Counted from the stretch's first letter, positions 34,375-46,359 are shown. The stretch is 64,000 nucleotides of DNA from Brachycybe producta (GCA_036925085.1 JAUPFP010000001.1:12545354-12609353), one strand, 5' to 3'. A program made the numbers and translations. The notes: generated by a model not told the origin, from the letters alone.

Positions 34375-34705
34375 AACTCAAGCAGAACAGATAGTAGTCT
34401 CAAAAGGAGCTACTTCTGTTAAAACTCAAGCAGAACAAATAGTAGTCTCGAAAGAAGCTACTCCTGTTAAAAATCAAGCAGAACAGAGTGTGGCGAAAAA
34501 GAAATTAACCACACCTGTTAAGACTAAAGAAGAGCAAGCAGTTGTCTCAAAAGGAGCTACTCTTGCTAAAAACAAAGCAAAACAGGTAGTAGTCTCGAAA
34601 GGAGCTACTTCTGTTGAATCTAAAGCAGAACATGGAGTGGCAAAAAAGAAAGTAGCCACACCTGTTAAGAATTCGACTGCAGAATCTAGTCTTCTCTGTC
34701 GGTAG
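34322..34705 (+). pseudogene. Linker with 57-60-bp coding tandem repeats, gypsy element 3
   Basis: It encodes seven or so imperfect copies of a 19-20-residue unit, QAEQIVVSKGATSVKT, alternating with a VAKKK version. This corresponds to 11850-12195 of element 2 but with different copy composition, showing expansion and homogenisation within the family. It lies between the zinc knuckle and the protease. Its role is unknown. Confidence 0.75.
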
Positions 34706-34750
34706 AAAAACCAGTGTTGTTTGAAGACATGACAAGATGTTTGGACCAAG

Positions 34751-36115
34751 TTGACTGAGACAGTCACGCCTCGTGAACTTCAGGTCCAACAACAAGATGA
34801 GCAGACGGCTCCCAAAGTTCGTGTGAACTTCGGAGGTCGTGAGTTAGTGATGACTACCGCCAGTGGCACCGAAGCTTCTGTCATAAGTGAATCACTAGTC
34901 AAAGAAATGAAGTTGGTAATGGATCCGCTACCTTTTCTGCCGAATTTGACTGGCGCCGGAAGAAATCCATTAAACATCATGGGACAAGTCATCGTGCCGA
35001 TTCGAGTCGCCGAAAAACTTGTCAAAGGAAAGTTAATTGTCATCAAAGGACGACGTGAGGCTTCATTGGGAAACGATCTCGGTAAAGACCTCAACTTTTG
35101 CCTTGACATGAACAAGAAGAAAATTTATTTTGGAGAGGAACTGTTGCCGGACACTCTCCAAAAGAACCAAAGAGCAGAAGATTTTATTCAAAATCTTAAA
35201 AATAAAGAAGAGGAAGATCTACAAGAGAAACTCCTGAATAAGGGGCCAGCTAAGCTATGCCTGGTCCAGAATCTCGTGCTGGATCCGAAGAGAGTTGCAA
35301 TCGTCGAGGTCAATGCTCCTGATGATCTACAAGAAGGTAGTCTTCAATTCATCGACTCGTGCGAAAGCACATTCCAGCAGAGAGGAATCAAAGTTTCTCC
35401 TGGGATCGTAGAAGGAAGAGGAAAGTCTGTCCTTCAAATCCAAATCTTCAATTCGTCTGGGGAGGTTATTCACTTCGGAGTCAGAGAAACGATCGCAGAG
35501 ATCGAGGACGCTATTACAGCTCTTGATGTGCCTGTGGGCCCCTCGATTTACAACATTGAAGCACAGAGTGATGAAGTGACAGTGAAAGACTATGTCAAAT
35601 TTCAAGACAGTCTGAATGTCAACCCGAATCGTTCAAGAGAAGAAGAAATGGCGATTCGGAAGCTTCTCGGAGAATTCAGAGACATTTTTGCCTTCAAGAC
35701 CTCCGACTTGAAAAAGACAAATTTGGCAACACACGTGATTGACACGGGTGAAAACCCGCCGGTTCGAGAACCGCTCCGGCGTAATTCACCTGCTCAGAGA
35801 GAGATCATCAAGTCGACACTACGTGATATGTTGGACGCCGGCATCGTAAGCCCAACCAAAAGTTCGTACGAAAGTCCGGTGGTGATTGTCAAGAAGAAGA
35901 ATGGTCAACATCTATTTTGCGTTGATTATCGCAAACTCAATGCTCAAACCAAATCTGACCAATATCCGTTACCACGGATCGATAACGCTTTCGATTCTCT
36001 TTCTGGAGCCACAATTTTTGCAACCTTGTATCTCATATCAGGTTATTGGCAATTTCCGGTGGAAGAAACAGATCGAGAAAAAACGGCTTTCGTATGCACA
36101 AATGGCCTCTACTAA
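34751..36115 (+). pseudogene. Protease and N-terminal RT of gypsy element 3
   Basis: The frame starts near the protease, with VMTTASGTEASVISESL, where the catalytic Asp seen in element 2 (DSG) is Ala. The linker FQDSLNVNPNRSREEEMAIR leads into RT with HLFCVDYRKLN and FATLYLISGYWQ, where the first catalytic Asp is Tyr (Asp in element 2). It stops at 36113 where element 2 has GAA (TAA here). Three independent losses (protease Asp, RT Asp, nonsense) make this copy inactive. Confidence 0.85.
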
Positions 36116-36124
36116 TTTAATAGA

Positions 36125-37030
36125 ATGCCGTTTGGTTTGATGAATGCAACAATGCAACGTGCTTTGGATTTATTGCTGACAGGATACAAATGGGAAACCT
36201 GCCTGGTTTATTTGGATGACATTGTCATCTTTGCGAAGGACTTCGAAGAATTCATGAAGAGATTGAAAAATATCTTGGTGCTCATCCGGAACGCCAATTT
36301 AAGCCTTCAACCAAGTAAATGTTTCTTTGGAGAAGACGAGATCAACTACCTTGGCCACAAGATTAGTGCCCTTGGTATTCGACCTGATGAAGAGAAAGTG
36401 CACACGATTCAAGGATTTCCTGCACCAAAAAACGTGACTGACGTCAGAAGCTTCCTTGGAATGACCGGCTACTACAACCGTTTCATCGAGAACTACTCCA
36501 AGATTGCCAAACCAATACAAGCCCTAGTCAAGAAGGACCTGGACTTCAAGTGGGATGACGACTGCGAGGTCGCTTTTCATAGTCTCAAGAAGGCTCTTTG
36601 CTCCGCTCCGATTCTAATTTTGTATGATCCGGAGGCAGAAATTGTCTTGCACACTGATGCTTGTGACTACCAGATAGGTGTCATCATTTATCAGTATGCA
36701 AAAAATGAAAAGAAACCTGGAGTTCTAGGTTACTACAGCCGAAAACTCCAGGGAGCAGAACGAAACTACGGAACGACTGAAAAAGAATGTCTTGCAATCG
36801 TTTATGGCATAGAAAAAGCCAAACCGTATGTTTTCAACAGAAAATTCAGAGTGTTTACCGATCATAAGGCCCTGTGTTATTTAAAAACAGCACAGAATCA
36901 TGATGGCCGATTGGGTAAATGGCAGATGAAACTACAGCCATATGATTATGAAGTAGTTTACAAAAATGGTAAAACGCACGTGGATGCCGATTGTGTCTCA
37001 CGTTACGAGAGCAATGTTCCTGCTAGTTAG
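36125..37030 (+). pseudogene. RT palm, connection and RNase H of gypsy element 3
   Basis: It resumes directly after the stop with RMPFGLMNATMQRALDLL; two codons present in element 2 (between NA and TMQ) are deleted. It carries VYLDDIVIFAKD, FLGMTGYYNRFIENYSKIAKP and RNase H motifs LHTDACDYQIGVII, NYGTTEKECLAIVYG and FTDHKALCYL. It ends at a TAG at 37028, where element 2 has TGG. Confidence 0.88.
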
Positions 37031-37048
37031 AAGCAGAAGAATGGAGAG

Positions 37049-38040
37049 ATGGAAGCTCTCGAAGATCTTCACATCTTTACTGTCTACACCGATTTCCAGT
37101 GGGAACGGGAGCAATCCCTTGAGGAAGAACTTCTCCTCATCAAAGAATCACTCCAAAAAGATCGACTGCATCCCTATCACAAGAAGTTTGCGATAGTGGA
37201 TGGCGTTTTATACCACCTGAAGTATGAAGACACCGTGCCAGTACTGACGTGTACTGTGCCCCGACAATTGAGAATTGGAATTCTCGAAATGCTCCATGAT
37301 GTGCCTGAGGCCGGACATTTCGGATTAACCAAAACGATGAAGAGAATCCAGAAGCGATTCTACTGGAAGACAATGAAAGCAGATGTCGCCGGCTATGTCA
37401 GGTCGTGCCCCATCTGTCAGAAAACCAAACTGTCGCACCAAAAAGTACCTGGATTGCTTCAGCCAATCATTGTGGGAAAACCGACAGAGTGTTGGGGAAT
37501 GGACTATGTTGGTCCTCATCCGAAATCAACCGGAGGAGTTCAACATATTTTGATTGCAGTGGACTACGCGACGAAGTATTGCATCGCCAAAGCAGTGGCA
37601 AGAGCAACTGCTCAGGCAGCAATTGCCTTCGTCAAGCACAAAATTGTAAACGAGTTTGGAGTTCCTCAGAAGATCATCACTGATCAAGGACCCCAATACT
37701 TGAGTAACGAAACTCAAGCGTTTTTCAAGACCTATGCAATCCAGCATGCTGCCACAACAGCCTATCATCCACAAGCTGATGGGTTGGCAGAAAGAACGAA
37801 CCATACAGTCATGGAAGTAGTGAAACATCACTTGGATGTCCTTCAGCAGCAAGCTGACTGGAAAAAGAAATTAGGTGACACAGTTATGGCCTACAATCTG
37901 GTAGAGCATAACTCAACAAAATTTTCGCCATATTGATTGATGTTCGGGCGCGAGCCCAGGACCACGTTGGATAACATGATGCCACATGCTCCTATTGTGC
38001 CTCCGCCCGTAACAGACGAAGCAGAGCAGTCCGATCCAGC
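37049..38040 (+). pseudogene. Integrase of gypsy element 3
   Basis: The zinc domain (HDVPEAGHFGLTKT ... CPICQKTK) is followed by the core with GMDYVGPHPK, ITDQGPQYL and HPQADGLAERTNHTV. At 37934 a TGA replaces the CGA of element 2 after KFSPY. A small deletion near 38060 shifts the frame before the C-terminal region. The uninterrupted sequence AACATATTTTGATTGCAG at 37540 is the empty-site reference for the transposon insertion in element 2. Confidence 0.88.
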
Positions 38041-38079
38041 TTTGGATGCTGCTAGAAAAACATAGAAGCTGCCCAGGAG

Positions 38080-40547
38080 GTGCAGAAAAGAAACTACGAC
38101 GAGAAGCATCGTATGATTCCGGACTATAAACCAGGTCAGAAAGTGCTGATAAGAGATCGCGTGCCAAAGCCAGGAATGGCTCAGAAACTCATCTGGCCAT
38201 ACAAGGAACCCTGCATTGTCACCAAGAAGATAACTGATTTAGTCTACGAGATCGAGTACGTTACTCGATCTGGTCTGACTATGAGAGAAACCGTCAATGT
38301 TCAGCAAATGAGACCCTATTTCGAGGCCAATGACCTAAGGGCTCCTCAAATGAACCTACCTGATGACATTGAAGAAGTTGCCAGCGCCAAGGAAGAGTCC
38401 GACGCTGATGAAGAAATTATGTATGAAGCAGACGACGACTTACCTGTCGAGAGTACTCCAGAAGTTCGTCGTAAAGAAGAAGAAGTTATCCCGATGCCAG
38501 CCGAGAAACTCATCCGGAAACTTCTGAAAAAGAAGAAGAGGAAATTCCAGAGATATCACTCGAACCACCTAAAAGAAAACGCGGGAGACCAAAGAAAACT
38601 GCTCCAAAAGAACCAGTCCAATTGGATTCCCGTGTGCAAACACGTGGTGGAGAAAAGAAAGATTATGCAAAGGCTAATCTACCACCAAGATGGGCGAAAT
38701 TTGGAGTTAAAACGGCCAAATTAGACCCAGAAAGTCAAAAAGAAGCATCATCGAATGATGCTGAAATTCGAATTTGCCACCTTGCACAGCGCTGCCTGGT
38801 GGGAGAAATTCAGAAAAGAAAAAAAGAAGAGAAACCGGAAGTCGCTAATAGCTCCGCCTCTTATGACCCGGAAATTAGACTTGGCAACCCCTTAGAACCA
38901 CGTAGGGACGCCTCCGCCATTTTGGATGCCAGATTCAAATTCACTTCTGCAAGAAAAGGACACGAAAGAAAAGTTTCGCGATTTCTAAGTGTGTCAAGTG
39001 CTAAAAAGTTGAATTTTACGAAGAAGATGCCGCGTTCATTTGGAAAGGATTCATCGAGCAGTGAGGATTCACTCAACTTCACGGCCTTATTGGCCTTATT
39101 TGGAGAAGACCACGACGACGATGTCATGGAAATCGAGGATGCCGCCAAGAAGATCGACGCAGCCATCGCGGCTGAAAAGCCTTTAGGCAGCAATGCCTCG
39201 ACTTCCAGCAAGGACAGGAATGATTCGGGCAACTCTTTTAAGAAGCGAAAGAGACCCGAATCGGAAGATGAATTAATCAATCGTTTCGTTCTGTTAATGA
39301 GATCTTCGCCTCCTCAGCTAGGTAATCCCGAACCCGATGTTTATATGAGACCAGCCAGAGATCCAGCCCAACAGTTTCCACGCCCTCCAGAAGAGATGGA
39401 TACGCCGCCTGGCAGTGATGCCGAAAGAGGAGTACCTACGGAATTGTACTCCTCGAATCGCCGGGGCCGCACACGTGGAGAAAGAAACGCAGACAAGAGG
39501 GCCATGAAGGAGTGGATCGCCAAGCAGAACGAAGAATGCGTAAGAAGGGGTCAAAAACCCATCGAGATACCTGCCGTCGGCACCGCCTTGCCGATCATCA
39601 AGAAACCGGTTCGTGACGCATCTCCTGCCAACAGTTGGGCCACAGTGGATGAACCCACCGTGAGGGGATATCGACCAATTTCGGTCCCGGCACCACCAAG
39701 AGAAGTATCGTCTAGAACTCTACCACCCGTTGTTCCGTTTAGGCCACAGTCAACAGTGACTGTCATCAGGGAGGAGAACAAAAGAATAGAGGTCCACTTT
39801 GACCGCCCATCACCGCCAAGAGACCGACTACAAGAAGGAAGACGACCGAAAGGTATAGGAGCCGCTGCCCGCCGGAAAGCTCATCATGACGAGCAATTCA
39901 AGGGATGCAGAGGACACCCTGGATGGCAGGAAGTGGTATCTTCAAAGGGAGCAATCCCTCCAGCTGCCACTAAGACTAAGACTCCGTCTCCGCCAAAGAG
40001 GACACCTGAAGAGGAGCAAGAACGTCAATTGCGCCTCCTTAACAATGGTTTGGTTTCTTTCAGTAGACGCGGAGGACGACACGCACTCCGATATTTGGGA
40101 GTGTTCAACAGTAGAAGAAAGATTTCCAGCGAACGACCCCGACCACGAAGAGATGTCCTCTGGACCGCTGTCGTTCTAGAGACGCCAGAATATCCCGCCG
40201 TCATCGTACTTCATGCTAGCGACGAATCAAACGTCATTCAACTGATTCACTCTGGAACCCGGGAGCAATCCCGCACCAGGACCTTGGAGCTGATCGCCGA
40301 GACGATGTTGGCCACCCAGATTCCCGATCGGAACCAGGACCGAAGATTTCGCCACGTCTCACCGATGGCCATTGAGAGGCACTACTCCGCCACCCGGATG
40401 CTGGACTACGTCGAAGCGGCCATCCTATCAACGTTGGAGCAGTCCACTGTCGTCCCGCTGGAAACCTTGGAGCGGTTGTACGAGACAACTACGGAAGGAG
40501 AGTTCGGGAGGAGGGATAGACGAGGCCACCTATCGCCAGAGCCGTAG
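38080..40547 (+). pseudogene. Integrase C-terminus and long AT-hook extension, gypsy element 3
   Basis: 38080-38495 is the integrase C-terminal segment (YKPGQKVLIRDRVPKPG, NVQQMRPYFEAND). One C is missing near 38493 relative to element 2, after which the extension continues in the frame read by 38622-40547. The AT-hook-like KRKRGRPKK lies at 38571-38597. The remaining about 640 codons are open without a stop and similar to element 2 throughout: a Ser/acidic segment, a Pro/Arg segment, and a terminal part with FSRRGGRHALRYLGVF, DVLWTAVVLETPEYPAVIVL and ETTTEGEFGRRDRRG. An open frame this long in an otherwise broken element suggests selection on it until recently. Function unknown. Confidence 0.8.
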
Positions 40548-40841
40548 AAAGATGTCTACAAGGAGCAGAGTCATCGCCGGACCAGTGGGCGCGATGATTA
40601 TAAATTAAATTTTCTAGTCCTTTAATGTTAATTTAATTATATATTTTTTTTTACCAAAGAAATTGTGTATTTTCTAAAGCTGCATAATCAAATTTTATTT
40701 TCGAAACGTTTTTTTTTTATATTATTGTATACCTGTGATACCCCTGGGTCTGGTATTTAGATCTAGTCGGGGGAGGGGGGATTTTTAAGAAAATTGTCTT
40801 GAGAAGTAAGGGAACTTCCCGCTTAGGTGGGGGGGAGTGAG

Positions 40842-41777
40842 ACGTTTGGGCCCGCCGCTTGTTTGCGCTTTTTAGCGTTTTCATTTTTTTGGTTTTTTTG
40901 TAACGTCACCCTGTATTTTATTTGGCTTCTGGGCCACTCGGTACTTTTGGTAACGAGTGACCCAGATATCATATGTTTCAGATTACGATATGACCTTTTC
41001 GTTCCCCTCATTTTTTTTCTTCCACATGAATAGATTTATTCGTTTTTAATTTGATTTTGTTTTCGTTTCTCCTGTTATCACCTATGTGTGATAACAGGGG
41101 CTGAATCATGATTTTGGCCAAATAGACCAATCTTTTGATTGGTCTATTTGGGCCAAAATAGTAAAGAAACCCATTGCAAAGTTGTGCCCTGGGAATCCGA
41201 CTTCTGGATTCTCAGGGAATATAAAGAGTTTATTTTATATGTTCGAGAGAGATTTTCTAAACACTGAACCTATGCCCGATTTTGGCTAGGTTCTTTTCTT
41301 TTTAACTATTATTTTTCGAAGTTATATTTCTAAGTGTTGTGTTCAAAACAAGTTCGCTAATTCTTTATTTTTATGTGAAATAAATCTTCGATTCTATTTA
41401 ACTAAACCAGTGGTGTTTTTTTATTTAAAACTTCAATTCCGTGGTTGTGAACTTCATCATTTGCAGGTCTTCGCCTTTCTTGGATACTTCGAGGTCCCAA
41501 CAGGTGCACACCTGCAACACACGAGTAAGTATATTTTACACGATTCTTAGGGCAGATTTACGGACGAAAGTCTGAGAGATACAGAGATTAAAGATCCTCA
41601 AGACTGTGAAGTCTTTTGCCAGAAACTAGTGAGGACATAAAATAGACGTTATATTGGTCTAGTCCTCCCGGGCCAGTAGAATTAGTGACCTAGCCACTCA
41701 CTATCAATACGAGTGAAAACTCGCTCGTATTAACATAAAAGAGCAGATTCTACTTGTGGAAAAATGTCCGTCACAAT
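40842..41777 (+). repeat. 3' LTR of gypsy element 3
   Basis: It matches the 5' LTR closely, and ends GTCACAAT. Its TATA box is altered (GAATATAAAG near 41217), and one stem arm (GTAACGAGTG) carries a mismatch that the 5' LTR lacks. It is followed directly by a (TA)n/(TATG)n tract. Confidence 0.92.
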
Positions 41778-41786
41778 ACGTATATA

Positions 41787-41879
<93 letters not shown>

Positions 41880-41910
41880 ATGTACATGTATATGTATATG
41901 TTTGTTTTGT
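41778..41910. repeat. (TA)n/(TATATG)n microsatellite
   Basis: Alternating TATATA and GTATAT runs about 125 bp long join the element 3 LTR to the 5' end of a LINE. Confidence 0.95.
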
Positions 41911-42384
41911 ATATGCAGTGTAGAGCTGAAGGACGTTTTTTCTTGTCTCCCGATTTTTTGGCTATTTTACTAATTTAAACTTGTCATCGGAGGGTATAGT
42001 AAGGTGTTTTTAATAGTGTTTTGTCTCCTGAATACAGTGGTGAAATCGGATTCTAATTTGGATAAGTATTTTTTGAGTTAGAGCGATTTTAGTGTAGGAC
42101 GCCACTTCCTTTGTCTCCTTTTTCTTTGTTTCCTTCGTGTGTGAGCGTTTTTTACACAAAACGCAACAAATTCCTTATCCAAACATGGGTATTGTAGATC
42201 TCAGCGTGCCTAACACGCTGGTGAAAGCAGAATCAAAATCGGACTTGTAGTTTCTGAGATATCGCATTTTCAAATCAAAACTCCACTTTAGGCCCAAAAA
42301 GTTTTAAAAAAAGACGCTTAACGTCGACGCTTTTTTCTTCTCTAAAATTATTAGGCTCTTTCTTGCTTTATTATCGTTTTAACT

Positions 42385-43336
42385 ATGCCTCTTAAGACTT
42401 TGACCCCACCTGGTGCTCCTTCCACTCGTTCAGTGCAGGCATCCCGTGATATCGCCTATTTGCGGAAGGAGGTTGCTGAGTTGAAGGAATTGTTCCTTCG
42501 GCATTGCAATGCTCTCCCTACAGTGACTCATGAGATTGCATGCCAGACAAGTGATGTTGTGCCTGGCATTTCATCCAATGTATCTTTAGGGACTGACTTG
42601 GTAGTTAAGAATCAAGCAGCCCAGACAGGAGAGAGATGGATGGTGGTCAAAGGCAAAGGATCTCGGCCACAGAGAAAAAGGTTTGCCAGTGTTGTGGCTA
42701 ATGGTAGTTCTGCTACCATGGGTGGTAACCGATCTGGTGTGTTGTCTGAGGTTAAGGATATTCCTGCCTCAACATCCACTAATTATAGCCCGCAAACTGG
42801 TAAGCCTATCGATGTGCACCACATTGGTGACAGTATCGTTCGAGGTGTTAGGGTCGGCAAAACTGGGAAGTCAACTACGCGGTGCTATCCAGGCACACGT
42901 GTTGAGCATTTAACTACTCGAGTTAAGGCAGTGCTGAACAAAGCTAGCCTTAACCCTGTTGTAGTAGTGCATGCCGGAACTAATAATCTCAAGATGAATG
43001 TGCCAAAGGGGATAGCTGAGAGACTTAAACACTTTTCTAGAGAGGTAAAACGCATCAGACCTCATGCAAGGATTGTGATTTCTACTGTCCTGCCACGGTT
43101 TGAGCGTGATGCTAGGGGTTCTTTTTATCCAAACCCTGCAGTTCAGCAGATTTCACAAGTTATCTCTTCTCTGTTGTAGTGCTGGTTATTCATTTGCGGA
43201 TGCTTCTCGGGAGCTTCTTAAAGCACCTGATAAGTATTATCTGCATGATGGCCTTCATTTGACTGCAGCAGGTAAGGATGTATTGAGCTCTGTTTTCTGG
43301 AAATCTGTTTGTAGTCAAGTCCAGGGAAACTTCTAA
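42385..43336 (+). pseudogene. LINE ORF1 with SGNH/GDSL esterase domain
   Basis: The ATG at 42385 begins a frame with a short coiled-coil-like helix (residues about 25-50: LRKEVAELKELFL) and a linker. The esterase domain starts about residue 145, with block I HIGDSIVRGV and block III VVVHAGTNNL. The frame stops at 43177, but the +1 frame continues with block V, YYLHDGLHLTAAG (near 43235-43275), holding the Asp-x-x-His pair, and ends at 43334. A single frameshift near 43165 thus splits an otherwise complete domain. Such ORF1 proteins are thought to bind RNA or lipids during retrotransposition. Confidence 0.8.
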
Positions 43337-43491
43337 TCTCTAAATGCCCTAATTCTAGGAAGAAATCAAATCTAGTTACTGTACCTAAAATAATTATTCA
43401 AAAAGAAACCCAACTTTCTAACAAAAAAATTTCTTCTAAGACAGTTCCTCTGACCAAAAAAGAAAACAAGCTAATAAATAAATCTTTAAAA

Positions 43492-44190
43492 ATGTTAATA
43501 ATCAATTGCAGAAGTATAAAAAATAAAGTAATTCAGTTTAGAGAAGCTAAAGAAAGCTATAATCCCGACATTATCTTTGGTAGTGAATCATGGCTAACTG
43601 AAGATGTTTCATCCGCGGAGGTTTTCCCCCGACAATTTAACATATTCCGAAAAGATTGGAACTTAATCAAAGGTGGAGGTGTATTTCTTGCTATCAATAA
43701 AAACCTTACATCAAAAAGAGAACCTGATTATGAAGGTGAATGTGAGGTAGTTTGTTGTAGCATTTCACTTCATAATGGGAGAAAAATTTTCTTATTTTCA
43801 TTCTATCGCCCACCAAGGAGGAATTACTCCAATTTAGAAAATGTTTAGATTCCTTATTTTCTACCCACAAACATGCATCAGTTCTCATTGGTGGGGATTT
43901 TAACCTTCCAGAAATAAATTGGAAAAATTATACTGTTGACTCCCAGTGCTCTAGTAATAAATTAACAGATATACTGCTTGATAGTGTATGCACATATTCC
44001 CTGAATCAACTAGTGCAAACCCCTACACGCTGCACCAATACAACAGCTAATATTCTAGATTTAGTTTTTACGAACACCCCAGAAAATGCCAAATTAATTG
44101 AAATTGCTGATGGCATAAGCGATCACAAAATGATTTACTTAGAATTTGCCACCCAATTCGAAAAACTCCAATTAGCTCCCTGAAAAGTCC
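43492..44190 (+). pseudogene. LINE EEP endonuclease domain
   Basis: The first frame (43492-43848) has NCRSIKNK, IIFGSESWLTED (catalytic Glu) and FYRPPR. After a frameshift near 43845 the domain continues with LIGGDFNLPEINW, LVQTPTR, ILDLVFTNTP and SDHKMIYLEF (Ser-Asp-His). All catalytic residues survive. This is the APE-like nicking domain of a jockey/CR1/L2-type LINE. Confidence 0.82.
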
Positions 44191-44639
44191 TACAGTACAA
44201 TAAAGCTGATTGGGCTAATTTTAAGCTCTTTGTAACAAATGAACTGAAAAATAAAAATAAAAGTGGACTATCAAAAGATGTAAATCAACAGTGGTCATTG
44301 TTTGTCAGTGTCATTTCTAATGGCATAAATAAAATCATCCCATTCAAAAATGTAAAATCAAGCTTGGAACCAATTTGGTACACCACTGAGATACGCTGCG
44401 CTCTTCATAAACAACGCAAATTTAGATCTAAAATGAAGATTAAAATGAATGATACTATTAAATTGCAGTTTAATTCCCAGCGATGTCTTGTGAAAAGCTT
44501 GCTTAAAAAAGAACACTTAAACTTTACTAATAATGTCTTAGGGGCATCACTCCATAAAAATCCCAAGTTGTTCTAGAAATATGTAAAAAATCTCAACAAA
44601 ATTCAAAATAATATAACTTCAATTATAACACCACTTGGT

Positions 44640-46283
44640 GATGTCTGTACTGACAAACAGGTTATTGCAAGCACACTTAACGATTATTTCCAAAGTGTCT
44701 TTCATGCTAATGATGGCAATGAGGAACCACAACTTGGCACCTTATCTCAAGTCATGCCTGATATAATCATAAACTCCACTGGATTACAAAATTTGCTTTG
44801 TAATCTAGATGTTAATAAATAAGCTGGTCCAGATGAAATCTCGCCAAGATTGCTAAAGGAGCTGGCCACAGAAGTTAGCCTTTTTTTAAATAAACTTTTC
44901 CAAGATTCCCTTGATAGTGGTATACTGCCTAAGGCATGGAGGCAAGCAAATATCTGCCCAATTCTTAAAACAGGAGATAAAAATTGTCCAAAGAACTATA
45001 GACCCATTTCTCTGACCTCCATTGTTTGTAAAACTCTCGAGCATATAATTTATTCTAATACAATCAAGCATTTAAAAAACCATAAATTAATTCATGAAAA
45101 CCAGCATGGTTTTCGAAAAGGCAGATCATGTGATACCCAGCTAGCACTATTCATCCAAGACATACAATCTGGCTTGGATAGTAAGGGCGAATTTGACTTG
45201 GTATTTTTAGATTTTGCAAAAGCATTTGATACAGTGAAGCATTCACTACTAATTAAAAGAATGATGACTTTTAACTTAAATAAACAAGTAATTTCGTGGA
45301 CATCATCATTCTTATCAAATAGACAACAGCGAGTCCAAATTGATGGTGCTGTGTCAGACTGGGCTAAAGTAACATCTGGTGTACCTCAGGGTAGTATTCT
45401 TGGACCACTGCTTTTCCTTCTGTTCATAAACAATCTGGCAGACAGATGCAACAGTACGATGCGTTTGTTTGCAGATGATGCTGTTGTTTACAGGAGGATT
45501 AGGGATAATGAGGATAGTGAAGTCCTCCAAAGAGATCTAGGCAGTGTTGAAGAGTGGTGCTCTGAGTGGCATTTACAACTGAATAGGAGTAAATGCAATG
45601 TTATGCGAGTTTCCCGAAAGCGAGAATCGTTCATGGCAGATTACACAATGGGAGATGTTCAGCTAACCCATGTTGATACCATCAAATATCTTGGCTTAAC
45701 CTTGTCCAAGGACATGCTTTGGAAAGATCATATAACCAAAGCAGTTGCCAAAGCTAATCAAAGGCTGCGGTTTGTCCAACGCACCCTTAAACATTGTAAA
45801 GAAAATGTAAAGAAGGTCTGTTACTTTACCCTAGTTAGACCTATCTTAGAATATTGTTCCCCAATTTGGAACCCATTTAGAAATAATCTAAAACAAGAAA
45901 TAGAAATGGTGCAGCGTAGGGCTGCAAGATTTGTAAAGGGACGGTATGCGTATACTGACAGTGTATCGTCTATGCTCCAAGAGCTAGAATGGGAATCATT
46001 AGCAGGCCGAAGAAATGAGCAAAGCCTCGCTCTTCTGGGACGTTTGCTGTCTTGTGATAACATTACCCTGCTTAATGGTTTACTAACTAGAAATCCTCGT
46101 AAAGGTAGATTTGGGCATTCAAAAACTTTCAAAGAATTAATGGCTAGGACTGATGCATATTTTTGGTCTTTTCTTCCTAATGTTATTAGACTATGGAATT
46201 CTCTTCCTGTGAATAGTTCTTTGTTAGGACGATTTCAATTTCATGATGATGTCTTATTTTTAAATAATGACAATCAGTCGTGA
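44640..46283 (+). pseudogene. LINE reverse transcriptase
   Basis: Weak N-terminal RT sequence precedes a stop near 44820 (after LDVNK). A long frame from 44850 follows, with PILKTGDKNCPKNYRPISLT, LVFLDFAKAFDTVKH (Asp), SGVPQGSILGPLLFLLFINN and MRLFADDAVVYRR (catalytic FADD). The thumb region has HVDTIKYLGLTLSKDM, and the C-terminus has QRRAARFVKGRY. About 477 codons are open to the natural stop at 46281. This is the best preserved part of the LINE. Confidence 0.9.
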
Positions 46284-46359
46284 TTGGGACCAATCCCTCC
46301 CTGCCACATGGCTTTCGAGCTGATTGCAGGTGTATTTAATTGAATTGAATTGAATATAT

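Larger units (their letters stand above)
31367..41777 (+). mobile_element. Ty3/gypsy retrotransposon element 3, full length with two LTRs, decayed
   Basis: Two LTRs (31367-32298 and 40842-41777) of about 935 bp differ by only a few percent in the part I compared. They flank gag, protease, RT, RNase H, integrase and the long C-terminal extension. The purine tract GGGGGGGAGTG lies at 40829-40839. No clear target duplication can be defined because both flanks are TA repeat. It belongs to the same family as element 2, is more complete, and carries no DNA transposon. Nonsense codons and indels make it inactive. Confidence 0.93.
41915..46355 (+). mobile_element. CR1/L2-like LINE with esterase ORF1, decayed
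   Basis: It comprises a 5' UTR (about 41915-42384), ORF1 with an SGNH esterase (42385-43336), ORF2 with EEP endonuclease (43492-44190) and reverse transcriptase (about 44600-46283), and a short 3' UTR ending in repeated TTGAA units (46335-46353). An ORF1 esterase and a short-repeat tail in place of poly(A) are features known from CR1/L2-group LINEs. The ORF1 frameshift, the endonuclease frameshift near 43845 and stops near 44180, 44575 and 44820 show it is dead. Confidence 0.85.
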
